This document shows, one piece after another, positions 1-9,676 of a stretch of 64,000 nucleotides of DNA (its first letter is position 1; every line of letters starts with the position of its first letter). The notes beneath the pieces were generated by a model that saw only the letters and a list, made by a program, of their open reading frames with translations, had not been told where the DNA came from and ran no database searches. The DNA is taken from assembly GCA_030849065.1 (NCBI GenBank), contig JASAON010001587.1, positions 1-64,000 on the forward strand, given 5' to 3'. Origin of the DNA: Jaenimonas drosophilae (taxonomy: Eukaryota > Euglenozoa > Kinetoplastea > Trypanosomatida > Trypanosomatidae). The translations under genes were made by a program, and so were the position numbers.

Positions 1-1
1 C

Positions 2-1960
2 CTAGAGTATATCTGCACAACTGACATTACTCCGAATAACAATACAGGGGCAAATATCGCACAGCACGGAAGTGGCGTTTCATTTCTTGACGAGGCAGGA
101 AAATCATGGTTGCTCACATTCTCAAATGAAATTGAAGGGATTGAGTTCTGCGGCCATATTACAGTTGCTATGTTTGGTGTATCCTCTCAGCCACAAACAC
201 GACTCACAGTGCTTGACGTGTCAAAGGGTGCGGGGAGGAGTGCTCTACTCGGTGATACAGTGACCATTAGGCATCAGTCTTGGATTGTGGACTGCGATTC
301 GTCGCTGAGGGGCGTTCCTACACTTGGAAGTAAACTGGAAGCATCACCCTCAATTCGTGTTCAACTCATGTCGGATACCATGGTGAATGACAACGGGTTC
401 AGTTGTTCTCTTATGGGAATGAGGGTTGGCCAAAAACGATTCACTATTATTCCGCCTGAATGTGCCCCTGGCCTTGCCGTTCCGTTGTGTAGATGTGTTT
501 TTGTGGAGCTGCTTTCCATTGATGCCACCTATGGCGAATCCAATCCTGTATTTGCAAGCAAACATGTCCAGCGGCCTGAGAGCGAGTTACGTGACGAGCT
601 GCTTGCACTGAAGAAATCACTCCTCAGATTCAAAGCTGATCTTTGCTCTGTTGCCGATCGCATCGAGACAAACAGTCGGAAAGCGACTCCGAAAACTCTG
701 GCAGCTGCACAGGTACAGTTTTCGTTGTTTTCTCTGCTTCGGGAGTGCGAAGCAAAGAAACATGAAGTTTCTGATAAAGATGCAGTACTACGAGTAAGAC
801 GAGAGCAGAACTCAGACCTGGAACAACGCCTGCAGAGAACTACTTCCACAATGGATGCGCTTTGCGCTGAGCGAACATTGAATCACGCCAGTCGCAATGA
901 CAACAAACTTGAAGGAGATAGACGAATTATTGATCTGCAACGACAGTGTGCCCAGCTTCAGCTTGACGTGGATGATTTATCCAGCTCACTTCATGCAGTT
1001 CAGCAGTTACTTGAGGTTAATCAGGAAGAAGAGCGTGATGAAAGGAGAAAGCTCCCTGGTGTTGCTGCGGATGCACAATCGCTGGAGTACTCGCTGACAC
1101 TTATTCGCACAGAACTCTCTGACCAGCGCGCAAAATGCAAATACCTTGAGAATAAGTCCGAATCTGTACTAGATGAGCTGAATCGGTTGCAGGATGATGC
1201 ATTGTCAATGGACCGAGAGATATGTGAACGCAAGAGTACCATTGAATCCGACAGACGACGATATGAAAGTCTTCTTGGAGATGAGCAAGGAAAGTCATCG
1301 CTCGAAATTCGGACTCTTCGTGTGGAACTAGCTGATGATCTAGTAACTCACCAGCAGCAGTGCGAACTGGAGTGCAAGCAAACTGCAAAAGGAAACTATC
1401 AGGAGGGTTTCTTGCAAGGCCTGGAAGATGGTAGTGCTCAGGCGATCCTCAATGGCGACGTTGCTGCGCAGGAGCAGCTACTAGCGGAGCAGCGTAATCA
1501 TGCGGAGCTTTCAGCGCTTCGTGCCCGCGTGCGCTCGTCACAGGAAGAACTTTGGGCTGATGAAAAGCGATTGAACCCCCAAGTTGCTTCGCTACGGCAA
1601 TCCGTTGATGAACTAGTGTCTCAGACAACTGCGATTGCCGCTGAAGCAAAAGAGCTCGACCAGCACTTCCAAGCACAAGACGAAGAGCTATTTAGAGAGC
1701 TTTCTGCACAAATTCTTGCAATGCCATCATCGACTTATCTGTCTCCGCAACTTCTGGGCTGTCTTGTTCGTGCTTCTGGATCTCGAAAGGGTATGGATTC
1801 ACGAACTCAATTGGGAGAATCAACTAAGCACGCACATGTACTGGAAGAGCAAGAGCATTCCGAAATTGTTGCTTGGGTTCGGGCACGTGTGTACAATCAA
1901 CCATCAAGTGTACCGTACTGGAGGTACTTGTTTTCTGATCCTTCCGGATCCTGCTTCTGA
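2..1960 (+). CDS. FKBP15-like WH1/FKBP/coiled-coil protein, 5' truncated by window edge
   Basis: The frame is open to the first bases of the window with no in-frame stop, so the N-terminus lies outside; at least 652 residues are present. Residues about 25-60 resemble the end of a WH1/EVH1 domain (FLDEAGKSWLLTF, then IEFCGHITVAMFG). Residues about 75-172 look like an FKBP-type fold, with SLMGMRVGQKRFTIIPPECA at about 135-154 followed by VFVELLSID. From about residue 190 to 600 the chain is rich in Glu, Arg, Gln and Leu and is predicted coiled coil. WH1 plus FKBP plus coiled coil is the order in animal FKBP15/WAFL, an actin- and endosome-linked protein. Several residues of the FKBP active site are not evident, so prolyl isomerase activity is doubtful. 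The role in trypanosomatids is inferred, not known. Confidence 0.7.
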   Translation, partial: LEYICTTDITPNNNTGANIAQHGSGVSFLDEAGKSWLLTFSNEIEGIEFCGHITVAMFGVSSQPQTRLTVLDVSKGAGRSALLGDTVTIRHQSWIVDCDSSLRGVPTLGSKLEASPSIRVQLMSDTMVNDNGFSCSLMGMRVGQKRFTIIPPECAPGLAVPLCRCVFVELLSIDATYGESNPVFASKHVQRPESELRDELLALKKSLLRFKADLCSVADRIETNSRKATPKTLAAAQVQFSLFSLLRECEAKKHEVSDKDAVLRVRREQNSDLEQRLQRTTSTMDALCAERTLNHASRNDNKLEGDRRIIDLQRQCAQLQLDVDDLSSSLHAVQQLLEVNQEEERDERRKLPGVAADAQSLEYSLTLIRTELSDQRAKCKYLENKSESVLDELNRLQDDALSMDREICERKSTIESDRRRYESLLGDEQGKSSLEIRTLRVELADDLVTHQQQCELECKQTAKGNYQEGFLQGLEDGSAQAILNGDVAAQEQLLAEQRNHAELSALRARVRSSQEELWADEKRLNPQVASLRQSVDELVSQTTAIAAEAKELDQHFQAQDEELFRELSAQILAMPSSTYLSPQLLGCLVRASGSRKGMDSRTQLGESTKHAHVLEEQEHSEIVAWVRARVYNQPSSVPYWRYLFSDPSGSCF

Positions 1961-2119
1961 GTTTTCTCAGCAAACTCACTGAGTTATACCTGAGCTCACC
2001 AGTACATGCACGGACTTCACTGAGTCTCTTTGCACTCAAACAAACTCTTCTGTTATCATTGTTCTCTAATTGTAGGAGGTAGAATCATAGAGGAGCACGC
2101 TTAGTGGGTTGCTGAGTCA

Positions 2120-4387
2120 ATGTCAGAACGTGTGGAACCCCTCGAGGCTGGGCCGTCTGATGTGTGGGAACGTGTTCGACAGTTTGTGCATTCCACGCGT
2201 AAGACAATCCAAGTTGTTGTTGCATACAATGCCGACGCTGCTGCGGCTTCGGTGACTCTCATGGCACTGTTCAAGGAATCTCTTATTTCGTTTTCTGTTC
2301 ATCCGGTTTCTGGATACGATGAGTTAACGCAAGTGGTGGAGCAGACAAACCTTGCCCAGGATTTCGCAGTCTCTGGTGATGGTAGACGCGAAGATGAGCT
2401 CTTTGTTCTTGTTGGCCTCGGTGCGCCGGTGGATCTTCGGCAATACTTCGATTTTTCGCGCCACATTGTTGTTGTTTTGGACTCCTATCGGCCTATCCAC
2501 CTCTCCACCCTCCGGATAGAGGACGGAGTGCGTTGTATTTTGTGGAACCGCCAACTGATTCGTGCAGAGGTGAACTCATTCTTTCGGGCAGAGCGAGCCG
2601 CTGATTTGCTGCGCCAACGACGCCAGCGCCGGAAGCGTGAGGAAAAGCGTCATACTCAGCGTACTCGCACTGAGGTGACGGGTGCGGAAGGACAAGGACC
2701 TGAAAACAATTGGGATGATAGCGACAGCGAAGATAGTTTGGACCTTAGCACCAGCAGCGAGGATGATGTGGACGAAGAGCAGGAAGAGCCTCTTTCTCAG
2801 AGCCAAGTCGAGGTTAATTGGATGGCGGAGCCCGATGGCGAAGATGAGGGTGGTCTTCCCTCGTACCTGGAGCAACTATACTACAGCGCCGAATGCGCAG
2901 GCCGCAGTTGCGCTGTGGAAGTCTATGATCTGGCGGTGCTACTTAATCGGATGAAGCCGCCGATGCTGTGGCACGCGGCAATAGGTGTGACGGACTTATT
3001 TTCTCGACGACTTATTGACTATGGAAAATACTTGGTGGAGATGAGACCGCTTCATGATGCTGTGACTCTGCAGCGAAGCATGGCTCGTCGAGGGATTTTG
3101 GAGGAGGTGACGGAGGAGAGTTTGAACGCACCGGAGAAACGCTTCCACAGCTCGACCATGCAGCTGCAAAACATGGACGAACCTCAGCTTCTCTTACTTC
3201 GTCACACGAATCTATGGAGCGCGATTTGGCACCATCCAGTTACCGCCAGTGCTTTGGGTTTGCACCACACAGAGGAAGGACAAGGATTCTTAAGTCAGCT
3301 TCTTGCTAGCCGATGCGGAGTTTCACTCAAGATGGCCCACCAGCCGTGGAGGGAGGTTCCGAGAGAGACACAAAAGGAGGCTCTTCGTTTTGTTCAGGCT
3401 GAACTTCAACATGTTCTGGAAAGCAAGGCCAGTTACCTTTCATACCCCAACACCATCAGGTGTGTTGGTCGCTCTGTCGGTTACAGCGCAGAGGTCTCGA
3501 CGTTCGATGCGTGCATTCTTTTCGAGGCTTGCATGGCTGCAGTTCCTCCCACTTCCATTTATTCAGTGGAGTCAACAATGTCGCCCGATCAAGCGGAGTT
3601 GCTGGTCGCTGACCGCCTTCGGAACTTTTACCGCACGCAGTTTTGGCGTGCGCATGCAGTCCTTGATGTGGATCCAAATGACAAGGTGTTTAGTGAAGCT
3701 CTCCAGGAGGCCGTACTGCTTCATCGAGCCGTAACGGATGCCACAGGTGCCCTCATGCAGCCCGGCATTCTTCAATCCACAAGGGGTATTCACTATGTGC
3801 AGCCCAGTGACCCCACACGGACAACTGGTGCCTTGGAGTCATTTAGCAGCGTCTACCGTCTCGGTGCTCTGACAACTCGATTGTTGTACTCTTTGACAAC
3901 AGAGCGTGGTGGAGGCCGCTTTTCGAGAGAGGTCCGACCTCTTCTATTGACTTGCGCGCTACCATCACCAAAACCACAGGCGTCAGCATCTTCATCTGAG
4001 TCCCATTCCGGCTTGATCCAGAGCAACAACACATTCACGGACGGAAGCTCTCCTGCTACAGCTCAAGGCCCTTCCACCGGTGCTGTGGTAACAAGTGCCG
4101 CCGTTGATGTAACCGCGTGGAGCCGTCAAAAGGTCCACTTCGCGGCGTTGATCTCACATGAGGGAGTGACTCAGGGTCGGATGGCACCAATTCCACACAT
4201 GGGATGCTTTAACAGCTGTGTAGAGGATGACGAGGAGTTTGTCACGCTACCTGCTCGTCAGTGGACCCAGCGCAACGTTGTCGTTGTGGATAGTCGGGAG
4301 AGCGCATCACACTTGACAGAGCTGCTGCACCTTCGCTCGCTTGAGCGCTGGGATCCACGAAGAGATAGACCTTCGTGGACGTCGTAG
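2120..4387 (+). CDS. CDC45: CDC45 DNA replication factor
   Basis: This 755-residue protein matches the CDC45 family, the helicase cofactor that joins MCM2-7 and GINS in the CMG complex at nuclear replication forks. The N-terminal part (about 28-150) has the inactive DHH-phosphoesterase-like pattern VVVAYNADAAAAS, LVGLGAPVDL and VVVLDSYRPIHL. A basic stretch (RRQRRKREEK) is followed by an acidic, Ser-rich insert at about 195-245, as in other CDC45 proteins. The C-terminal half carries the family segments around LWSAIWHHPVTASALGL and SYLSYPNTIRCVGRSVGYSA. The start ATG at 2120 lies 159 bases after the upstream stop, which leaves room for a short 5' UTR. A low-complexity Ser/Thr-rich insert near residues 615-660 is typical of this phylum. 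Confidence 0.9.
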   Translation: MSERVEPLEAGPSDVWERVRQFVHSTRKTIQVVVAYNADAAAASVTLMALFKESLISFSVHPVSGYDELTQVVEQTNLAQDFAVSGDGRREDELFVLVGLGAPVDLRQYFDFSRHIVVVLDSYRPIHLSTLRIEDGVRCILWNRQLIRAEVNSFFRAERAADLLRQRRQRRKREEKRHTQRTRTEVTGAEGQGPENNWDDSDSEDSLDLSTSSEDDVDEEQEEPLSQSQVEVNWMAEPDGEDEGGLPSYLEQLYYSAECAGRSCAVEVYDLAVLLNRMKPPMLWHAAIGVTDLFSRRLIDYGKYLVEMRPLHDAVTLQRSMARRGILEEVTEESLNAPEKRFHSSTMQLQNMDEPQLLLLRHTNLWSAIWHHPVTASALGLHHTEEGQGFLSQLLASRCGVSLKMAHQPWREVPRETQKEALRFVQAELQHVLESKASYLSYPNTIRCVGRSVGYSAEVSTFDACILFEACMAAVPPTSIYSVESTMSPDQAELLVADRLRNFYRTQFWRAHAVLDVDPNDKVFSEALQEAVLLHRAVTDATGALMQPGILQSTRGIHYVQPSDPTRTTGALESFSSVYRLGALTTRLLYSLTTERGGGRFSREVRPLLLTCALPSPKPQASASSSESHSGLIQSNNTFTDGSSPATAQGPSTGAVVTSAAVDVTAWSRQKVHFAALISHEGVTQGRMAPIPHMGCFNSCVEDDEEFVTLPARQWTQRNVVVVDSRESASHLTELLHLRSLERWDPRRDRPSWTS

Positions 4388-4842
4388 TGATTCCAGCATT
4401 CATGCACACGCCCTCTCCGCACGCGTTGGTAGAGGGGGGAGAGGTCAAAATAATCATAGAGCACACATAAATACATCACACACTAGACCCCTCCTCCCCA
4501 CTTACTTGGAGCACGGGTTGGGAGTCCAAACCCCAAAACGATCACTTACGGTCTCTCAACGGGGCTGGTCTCCACTTCACTACAACCTCTATTGTATTAT
4601 ATCCCGCAATAGAGGGCACCAATGAATCTACGGGATCTCAGTGAACTGATGAGCGGCCATGGATCCGTTCATTATCATGCGACGTTAGATGCCAAATTTC
4701 TCAATGCAGGCTGCTTCTACGCAAGACGTGTTTCATCACCAGTGATGCTTCCCACGCCCCCAATGAAGTACTGACACCCCCTTCCTCTTTCTTCTTGTCT
4801 TTGTGTTTGTCACCCAAATTAGTCTGATCCCCCTAAAGAAGG
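4388..4842. other. Intergenic region CDC45-RPS26
   Basis: No coding sequence is supported. The last 70 bases are strongly pyrimidine-rich and lead into the RPS26 splice acceptor. The rest should be CDC45 3' UTR. Confidence 0.7.
4777..4822 (+). promoter_or_regulatory. Predicted trans-splice acceptor for RPS26
   Basis: A pyrimidine tract (ccccttcctctttcttcttg and onward) at 4777-4810 is followed by the first AG at 4821-4822, 20 bases before the ATG at 4843. This would give a very short 5' UTR, as is usual for ribosomal protein mRNAs. Placement is inferred from poly-Y/AG context only. Confidence 0.6.
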
Positions 4843-5184
4843 ATGACCACCAAGCGACGCAATCACGGCCGTTCTAAGCCCCCGCACAGCCGCGGCCGTG
4901 TCAAGCCCGTCCACTGCTTCAACTGCGGTCGCTTGACCCCGAAGGATAAGGCCGTCGGCCGCTTCGTTGTGCGCCGTATCCTCGATGCCGCTTCCGCTCG
5001 CGATGTGTCCGATGCGTCCCCCATCTACGGCAAGGGCTTCCCCATGCCCAAGCTGTACATGAAGAACCGCTACTGCATTGCTTGCGCTATCCACAGCCGT
5101 ACCGTGCGTGCCCGCCCAGTGAAGAACCGCAAGCAGCGCTTCACCTCCAAGGTGCCCTTCCGCCCCGCTGGCAAGAAGCAGTAA
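4843..5184 (+). CDS. RPS26: 40S ribosomal protein S26 (eS26)
   Basis: This 113-residue basic protein of the small ribosomal subunit sits near the mRNA exit channel. It shows the family start MTTKRRNHGRSKP, the zinc-binding pair CFNC (about residue 26) and CIAC (about residue 85), and the central segment VGRFVVRRILDAASARDVSD. The length matches eukaryotic eS26 (about 115). Codons are strongly biased to C and G in third position, unlike the upstream genes, consistent with very high expression. The ATG at 4843 closely follows a strong acceptor. Confidence 0.97.
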   Translation: MTTKRRNHGRSKPPHSRGRVKPVHCFNCGRLTPKDKAVGRFVVRRILDAASARDVSDASPIYGKGFPMPKLYMKNRYCIACAIHSRTVRARPVKNRKQRFTSKVPFRPAGKKQ

Positions 5185-5528
5185 TGCGCACCTTCTCATT
5201 TCTAATCGGGAGCGATCGGTGACATGATTTTGATTCTGTGAAGTACCTTAATGACCAGTCCCTCTCTGCATGGCAGACAGGAACAACAATTTGCGATGAA
5301 CGTGTGTGACGTGCGTGAATTTGGCTAATCTTCCTCCTATTACTGTTTTTTGCTCTTTATTGTTGTAGTCTACGCCATCATTATTTTAGTCATCACTCAA
5401 CGCTCAGGACGTACACGTAGCAGTCGCACATATTAACGTACTCTCTGTGGACGACTGATTCGTGGCTACTTCTTCTCAAACACAAAAAAAAAACCTACGA
5501 TTCTCACAAGCACCTTAAATCATCACCG
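5185..5528. other. Intergenic region RPS26-HMGR
   Basis: Untranslated sequence with T-rich tracts near 5340-5380 and an A9-A10 run near 5485. No open frame of note. Confidence 0.7.
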
Positions 5529-6821
5529 ATGATGCACCGCACACTTCTTCGGGCAATGGCCAAAGGCACTTGGGCTTCCAAGACCAATGAAGAGATCAAG
5601 AGTGCCGTGGAGTCCAAGAAGATTCCATTCTACGGACTGGAGCAAGCCCTTGCGCCAGATTACGATCGCGCGATTTCCATTCGCCGAGAAATTGTGGAGT
5701 CAACCACCTCCCAAACCTCGGAGGTGCATCCACTCACCAAAATTCCCTACAAGAAGTACGATTGGGGTCGTGTGGTTGGCCAAAACTGTGAGAACATTCT
5801 GGGTTACGTGCCCATTCCTCTCGGTGTGGCGGGTCCTGTGGTGATGGATGGGAAGGAGATGTCTCTGTTTATGGCCACAACTGAAGGCGCACTTGTTGCG
5901 AGTACCCATCGTGGCGCACGCGCGGTTAACCTCAGCGGTGGCTGCACCACGGCCGTTCTTAAGGAGGGCATGACGCGTGCCCCGGTGGTTGAGGTGGGAA
6001 GCATGAAGGAAGCTACGGAACTCTACAAATTCTGTGAGACGAAGTTCCCCGTGCTCAAGGAGGCGTTCGAGTCAACCACGCGCTTCGGCAAGCTTCAGAC
6101 CATCAAGTGCGCCATTGCTGGTCACAAGGTGCACATGCGATTCACCGCCACAACTGGAGACGCCATGGGAATGAATATGATCACTCAAGGCTGCGATCGA
6201 GCACTGGAGGTGCTGAAGAGCCACTTCCCCAACATGCGTGTGCTGGCGTTGTCTGGAAACTTCTGCACAGATAAGAAGCCCTCGGCAGTTAACTGGATTG
6301 AAGGGCGCGGTAAGTCCGTGATTGCGGAGGCCATCATCAAGGCCGATGTGGTGGAGAAGACGCTCAAGTGTACCGTGGACAGCGTCGTCTCCCTCAACGT
6401 GGACAAGAACTTGACCGGATCTGCTCTGGCTGGTTCCCTCGGTGGATGCAATGCCCACGCCGCGAACGTGGTGGCGGCGATGTATTTGGCATCTGGGCAG
6501 GATCCTGCTCAGGTTGTGGAGTCCTCAACGTGCCTCACGTCCATGACCAAGACGGAGGAGGGCGACCTCCTCATTAGCGTCACGATGCCCAGCATCGAGG
6601 TTGGTGCTGTGGGTGGCGGCACAGGACTGCCGGCTCAGCGTGCAGTGCTGGAGATGATGGGTTGTGCAGGTGCCAACCAGGAAACCCCAGGATCAAACTC
6701 GCGTCAGTTCGCACGCGCCGTCGCTGCAGGCGTTCTCTGTGGTGAGTTGTCGCTCATGTCTGGCCTCGCAGCTGGACACCTTCTCAGTGCCCACCTGAAG
6801 CTGAACCGTAAGCATCCGTAA
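5529..6821 (+). CDS. HMGR: 3-hydroxy-3-methylglutaryl-CoA reductase, soluble mitochondrial type
   Basis: This enzyme reduces HMG-CoA to mevalonate with NADPH, the committed step of sterol and isoprenoid synthesis. All catalytic landmarks are present in 430 residues: ENILGYVPIPLGVAGP (about 88-103), the NADPH-binding GDAMGMNM (about 210), the catalytic lysine segment DKKPSAVNW (about 248), GGCNAHAANVV, and AVGGGTGLP (about 360). A C-terminal histidine lies in AAGHLLSAHL. There is no membrane sterol-sensing region, unlike yeast or animal HMGR. The N-terminus MMHRTLLRAMAKGTW looks like a mitochondrial presequence, in line with the known mitochondrial location of trypanosomatid HMGR. Two adjacent ATGs at 5529 and 5532 could each start translation. 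Confidence 0.96.
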   Translation: MMHRTLLRAMAKGTWASKTNEEIKSAVESKKIPFYGLEQALAPDYDRAISIRREIVESTTSQTSEVHPLTKIPYKKYDWGRVVGQNCENILGYVPIPLGVAGPVVMDGKEMSLFMATTEGALVASTHRGARAVNLSGGCTTAVLKEGMTRAPVVEVGSMKEATELYKFCETKFPVLKEAFESTTRFGKLQTIKCAIAGHKVHMRFTATTGDAMGMNMITQGCDRALEVLKSHFPNMRVLALSGNFCTDKKPSAVNWIEGRGKSVIAEAIIKADVVEKTLKCTVDSVVSLNVDKNLTGSALAGSLGGCNAHAANVVAAMYLASGQDPAQVVESSTCLTSMTKTEEGDLLISVTMPSIEVGAVGGGTGLPAQRAVLEMMGCAGANQETPGSNSRQFARAVAAGVLCGELSLMSGLAAGHLLSAHLKLNRKHP

Positions 6822-7488
6822 TGGGGATGACGTGGACGTCAAGAAAGAACGGCCATGAGCAAAAGAAAAAAAACAAGTGCTGGACAGGCACTGCTTGGCG
6901 TGTGCCGTTTTTATTTCTGTATCTTTTTGCCCGCATCGTTGGTCATTGACGGAAAAGGTGTACTTTTCAAATCCATGCGGTTGCTGCGTTCAGCTTTACA
7001 ACAATACGCTGTGTACCCTTGACGACGACGACGACGGCGAAGCAGTGGTCTCTCTTGTGAGGTCATGGGGCTACGTGCGGTTTGAGCTTGGCTGTGTGGA
7101 GCTTCATCTGATTCTGCGCAGCTTGCTTACGTTTTCCCAGTATTTTGGGAGGGATACTGCCCGTTTCCTTTCGTTCCTTTCCCCATCAAATATTCCTTTT
7201 TGTTCTCTTGCTGTGGATAGAGAGAAACTCACAACTCGCATCTCACATGGAGGTCGGTCTGGCTTACACGCGGTTGCAGGTGATGGATCTTCAAGGTTTG
7301 CTTCTTTCCCTCCCTCTTTTCCTTACAGTGTTTTTTGGTGAAAGTATCTCTCCCGTCGGACCCCAACGTTTTTGGACGTGTGCCGTACATATATTGCCTC
7401 TTACATCCTCACGCGCATTGACTCTCTGAGTCTGGGCCGATCCACGCTGACAACACATAACTAACACAGAATTTGGACAAGGCTAAAG
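6822..7488. other. Intergenic region HMGR-RRM protein
   Basis: A 667-base stretch with a GAC-repeat near 7021-7035 and several T-rich tracts (7170-7210, 7300-7330) that may serve as splice signals. A 154-codon open frame crosses it but has no ATG. Confidence 0.6.
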
Positions 7489-7941
7489 ATGGAGCCACTA
7501 GCCACTCTTTTCGTCGGAAATGTTTCATCCGTAGCAAACCCTCAGTACTTGGAGCGTCTGTTCTCAGCATATGGGGAGGTTCATCATGTGAAGATGAAGG
7601 GGGAAGAAGGAACACCTGAACGCTTCGCCGAGGTCAGCTACCAGTCAGTAGATGATGCAGATGCAGCAGTGGCAGCTCTTCACTACCGCTACTGTACCTG
7701 CAGGGATTTGCCATTGATTGTGTTGTATTCTGCACAGAGCTCCATGGTGTCGGAGTATGGTCGATTGGTAGGAGAGGAATTTGCTCGAGCAATCAAAGAA
7801 GATCGTCCTCCTTCGCACATTCCGCTGGAGAACTTTGACAGCAACTATGAGCGCATGGGAGTTCCCCAGGCGCCAACGGAGCAGGATGTTCTAGTTGATG
7901 GTATTAATGGGCCTATGCGGCCCGCAACCCTCCACATGTGA
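7489..7941 (+). CDS. Small RRM-domain RNA-binding protein
   Basis: A 150-residue protein with one RNA recognition motif. The RNP2-like strand is LFVGNV (residues 7-12) and the RNP1-like strand is RFAEVSYQ (45-52); the latter lacks the usual aromatic at its central position, so RNA affinity may be altered. The helices LERLFSAYGEV and DDADAAVAAL fit the fold. The remaining 70 residues have no recognised domain but contain the segment VSEYGRLVGEEFARAI. In trypanosomatids such single-RRM proteins commonly act in mRNA stability, translation or splicing. Target and role here are unknown. Confidence 0.85.
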   Translation: MEPLATLFVGNVSSVANPQYLERLFSAYGEVHHVKMKGEEGTPERFAEVSYQSVDDADAAVAALHYRYCTCRDLPLIVLYSAQSSMVSEYGRLVGEEFARAIKEDRPPSHIPLENFDSNYERMGVPQAPTEQDVLVDGINGPMRPATLHM

Positions 7942-8350
7942 AGCACAAGGTATGTGCCTCTACACTCAGATTCTGGCTCTTTCCGCTACCCGACTTGGGC
8001 AGATTAATCCGCTCATCCTTTGCCCATTACATGGGCTGATGATGTCCTTGTTGCTTCAAGTAATTGAGATGCAGAGGTTGATTCTGTGACGATGGTGTGT
8101 CCGCGTCGGTTATTTGCTGAATCGAGCTACAATCAACGACCTCACTAGATTGGATCTTCATCAATGGTCATGCCTGTTCTCTCTCATTTTCACTCTCTTC
8201 TCTTTCATTTGCCTTGTACGACTGTTTAGTAAAACGCGAGTGGTGTGAGGTTACCCATCACCCCGTAACGCTGCTGAGCTTGCTATATCCCGGACATCAC
8301 TGGATAATCCACAGTCCAAGAAACTAAATTAGAACGTCTTTTTCGAGCTC
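7942..8350. other. Intergenic region RRM protein-MNS1-like
   Basis: A pyrimidine tract (ttctctctcattttcactctcttctctttcatttgcc, about 8176-8215) is the likely acceptor region for the downstream gene. Nothing else is seen. Confidence 0.6.
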
Positions 8351-9676
8351 ATGAACGCGAATGATGTGCGGGCGGAGCGCCTGCGCCGTGTGAACCGCTA
8401 CAAGGCGGTTCAGGCCGAACTTGCTCGTCAGAAGGAGGAGGAAAACTTCACGTCAATGCGCGAGAAGCAGCACCGTGCAGCTGCCACAGATGCGGCCTTA
8501 GCCGAAGTTCTGGCGGAAGAGCAGCGCCTAGAAGTGAAGGACGCCAAGATGCTGCAGTGGGCTCGTGAGTTTCCCCAGGTGCGAGAGCTGGAGCAGCTGC
8601 TGAAGGATGCCTACCTTCGAAAGAGCCGTGCCGAGCAACTCAACTCTAGGGATGTCGTGAAGGAGCGCGAAGCGGAGGAGCACCGTCAGTACCTTGAGTT
8701 CCTCAATGAGCAAGATCGCGTCGCTCGGGAGAAGGAGGAGCAGAAGCGTCTGGCAGAAGTAGAGAAATTCCGCAAGCACCAAGAGGATCAGCTGGAGCTG
8801 ATTCGCAAGAAGCGTGAACTAGCTCAGCAGGAGGCAGCAAACCAAAAGATGGAGCGCATTGCCGTCGACGCTGTCGTAGCTCGGCTACAGGAGAAGGACT
8901 TCTTGGACTCTCTAGCACGCCATGAGCAGCAGCGTAAGATCAATGAAGAGCACGAGGAGTTCATGCGCATTCGCATGGCGCTTAAGCAGGCTGAGAAGGA
9001 CCGTGAGGCGAAGGAGGAGGCAGCGATCAACGCCTACCTCGAGGAGCGGAAGCGCCGGAAGGAGATGGAGGACAAACTGGCCCGTGAGCGTGATACGGTC
9101 AAGACGCGTATTCTGGAGGAACAGAGCAAGCGTATTGCTGAAGAGCAACGCAAGAAGGAGGAGCTGGAGAACCTTCTCCATGAATACTACGAAGAGGAAC
9201 GCCTCGCCAAGGAGCGGGCACTTATCCGTGCTGAGAAGGAGAGCCGTGAGCGCATGAGCGCGGCGGTGACGAAGGAGAACATGGAGCTCATTCAGCGCCG
9301 CCGTGAGGCCCGTCAGCAAGAGCTCATTGATGAGGCCCATAGCCGCCAGGAGATCATGGAGCAGATGGAGGCAGACCGAAAGAATCGCCTCGTCAATCGT
9401 CAGCGTGAGATCCAGCGCCGTGAGGATCAGATCGCTGAGGCCCGCCGAAGCCTGGAGGACCGAAAGCGCCTGAAGGAGGAAGAAGAGCGTCTTGCTAGAC
9501 AGGTGGATGAACAGGACCGCAAGCGTGAGGAAGAGATTCAAGATTACATCCGCCGAGCTAGGGAGCAACTGCTCCGCGAGCACCTTCCAAAGCTTGGTCG
9601 CTATGCTCCCATGAAGTACCTGAAGGAAGACGAAAAGCAGAGTTTTCTGCCGATGCTGCAGGGTCAGGGTCAGTAG
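8351..9676 (+). CDS. MNS1-like TPH-domain axonemal protein
   Basis: This 441-residue protein is almost wholly charged coiled coil (Glu, Arg, Lys, Gln) of the trichohyalin-plectin-homology type. The C-terminal segment REQLLREHLPKLGRYAPMKY followed by LKEDEK resembles the conserved end of MNS1, a microtubule inner protein of motile cilia. Length is slightly below animal MNS1 (about 495). A role inside the doublet microtubules of the flagellum is inferred from that family. Other TPH proteins such as CFAP53 or CFAP45 are possible, but the C-terminal match favours MNS1. Confidence 0.75.
   Translation: MNANDVRAERLRRVNRYKAVQAELARQKEEENFTSMREKQHRAAATDAALAEVLAEEQRLEVKDAKMLQWAREFPQVRELEQLLKDAYLRKSRAEQLNSRDVVKEREAEEHRQYLEFLNEQDRVAREKEEQKRLAEVEKFRKHQEDQLELIRKKRELAQQEAANQKMERIAVDAVVARLQEKDFLDSLARHEQQRKINEEHEEFMRIRMALKQAEKDREAKEEAAINAYLEERKRRKEMEDKLARERDTVKTRILEEQSKRIAEEQRKKEELENLLHEYYEEERLAKERALIRAEKESRERMSAAVTKENMELIQRRREARQQELIDEAHSRQEIMEQMEADRKNRLVNRQREIQRREDQIAEARRSLEDRKRLKEEEERLARQVDEQDRKREEEIQDYIRRAREQLLREHLPKLGRYAPMKYLKEDEKQSFLPMLQGQGQ

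Noticed and set aside
6877..7341. 154-codon open frame between HMGR and the RRM gene
   Set aside because: It contains no ATG at all and opens on GTG; composition is Ser/Phe/Cys/Leu-rich and T-driven, typical of UTR.
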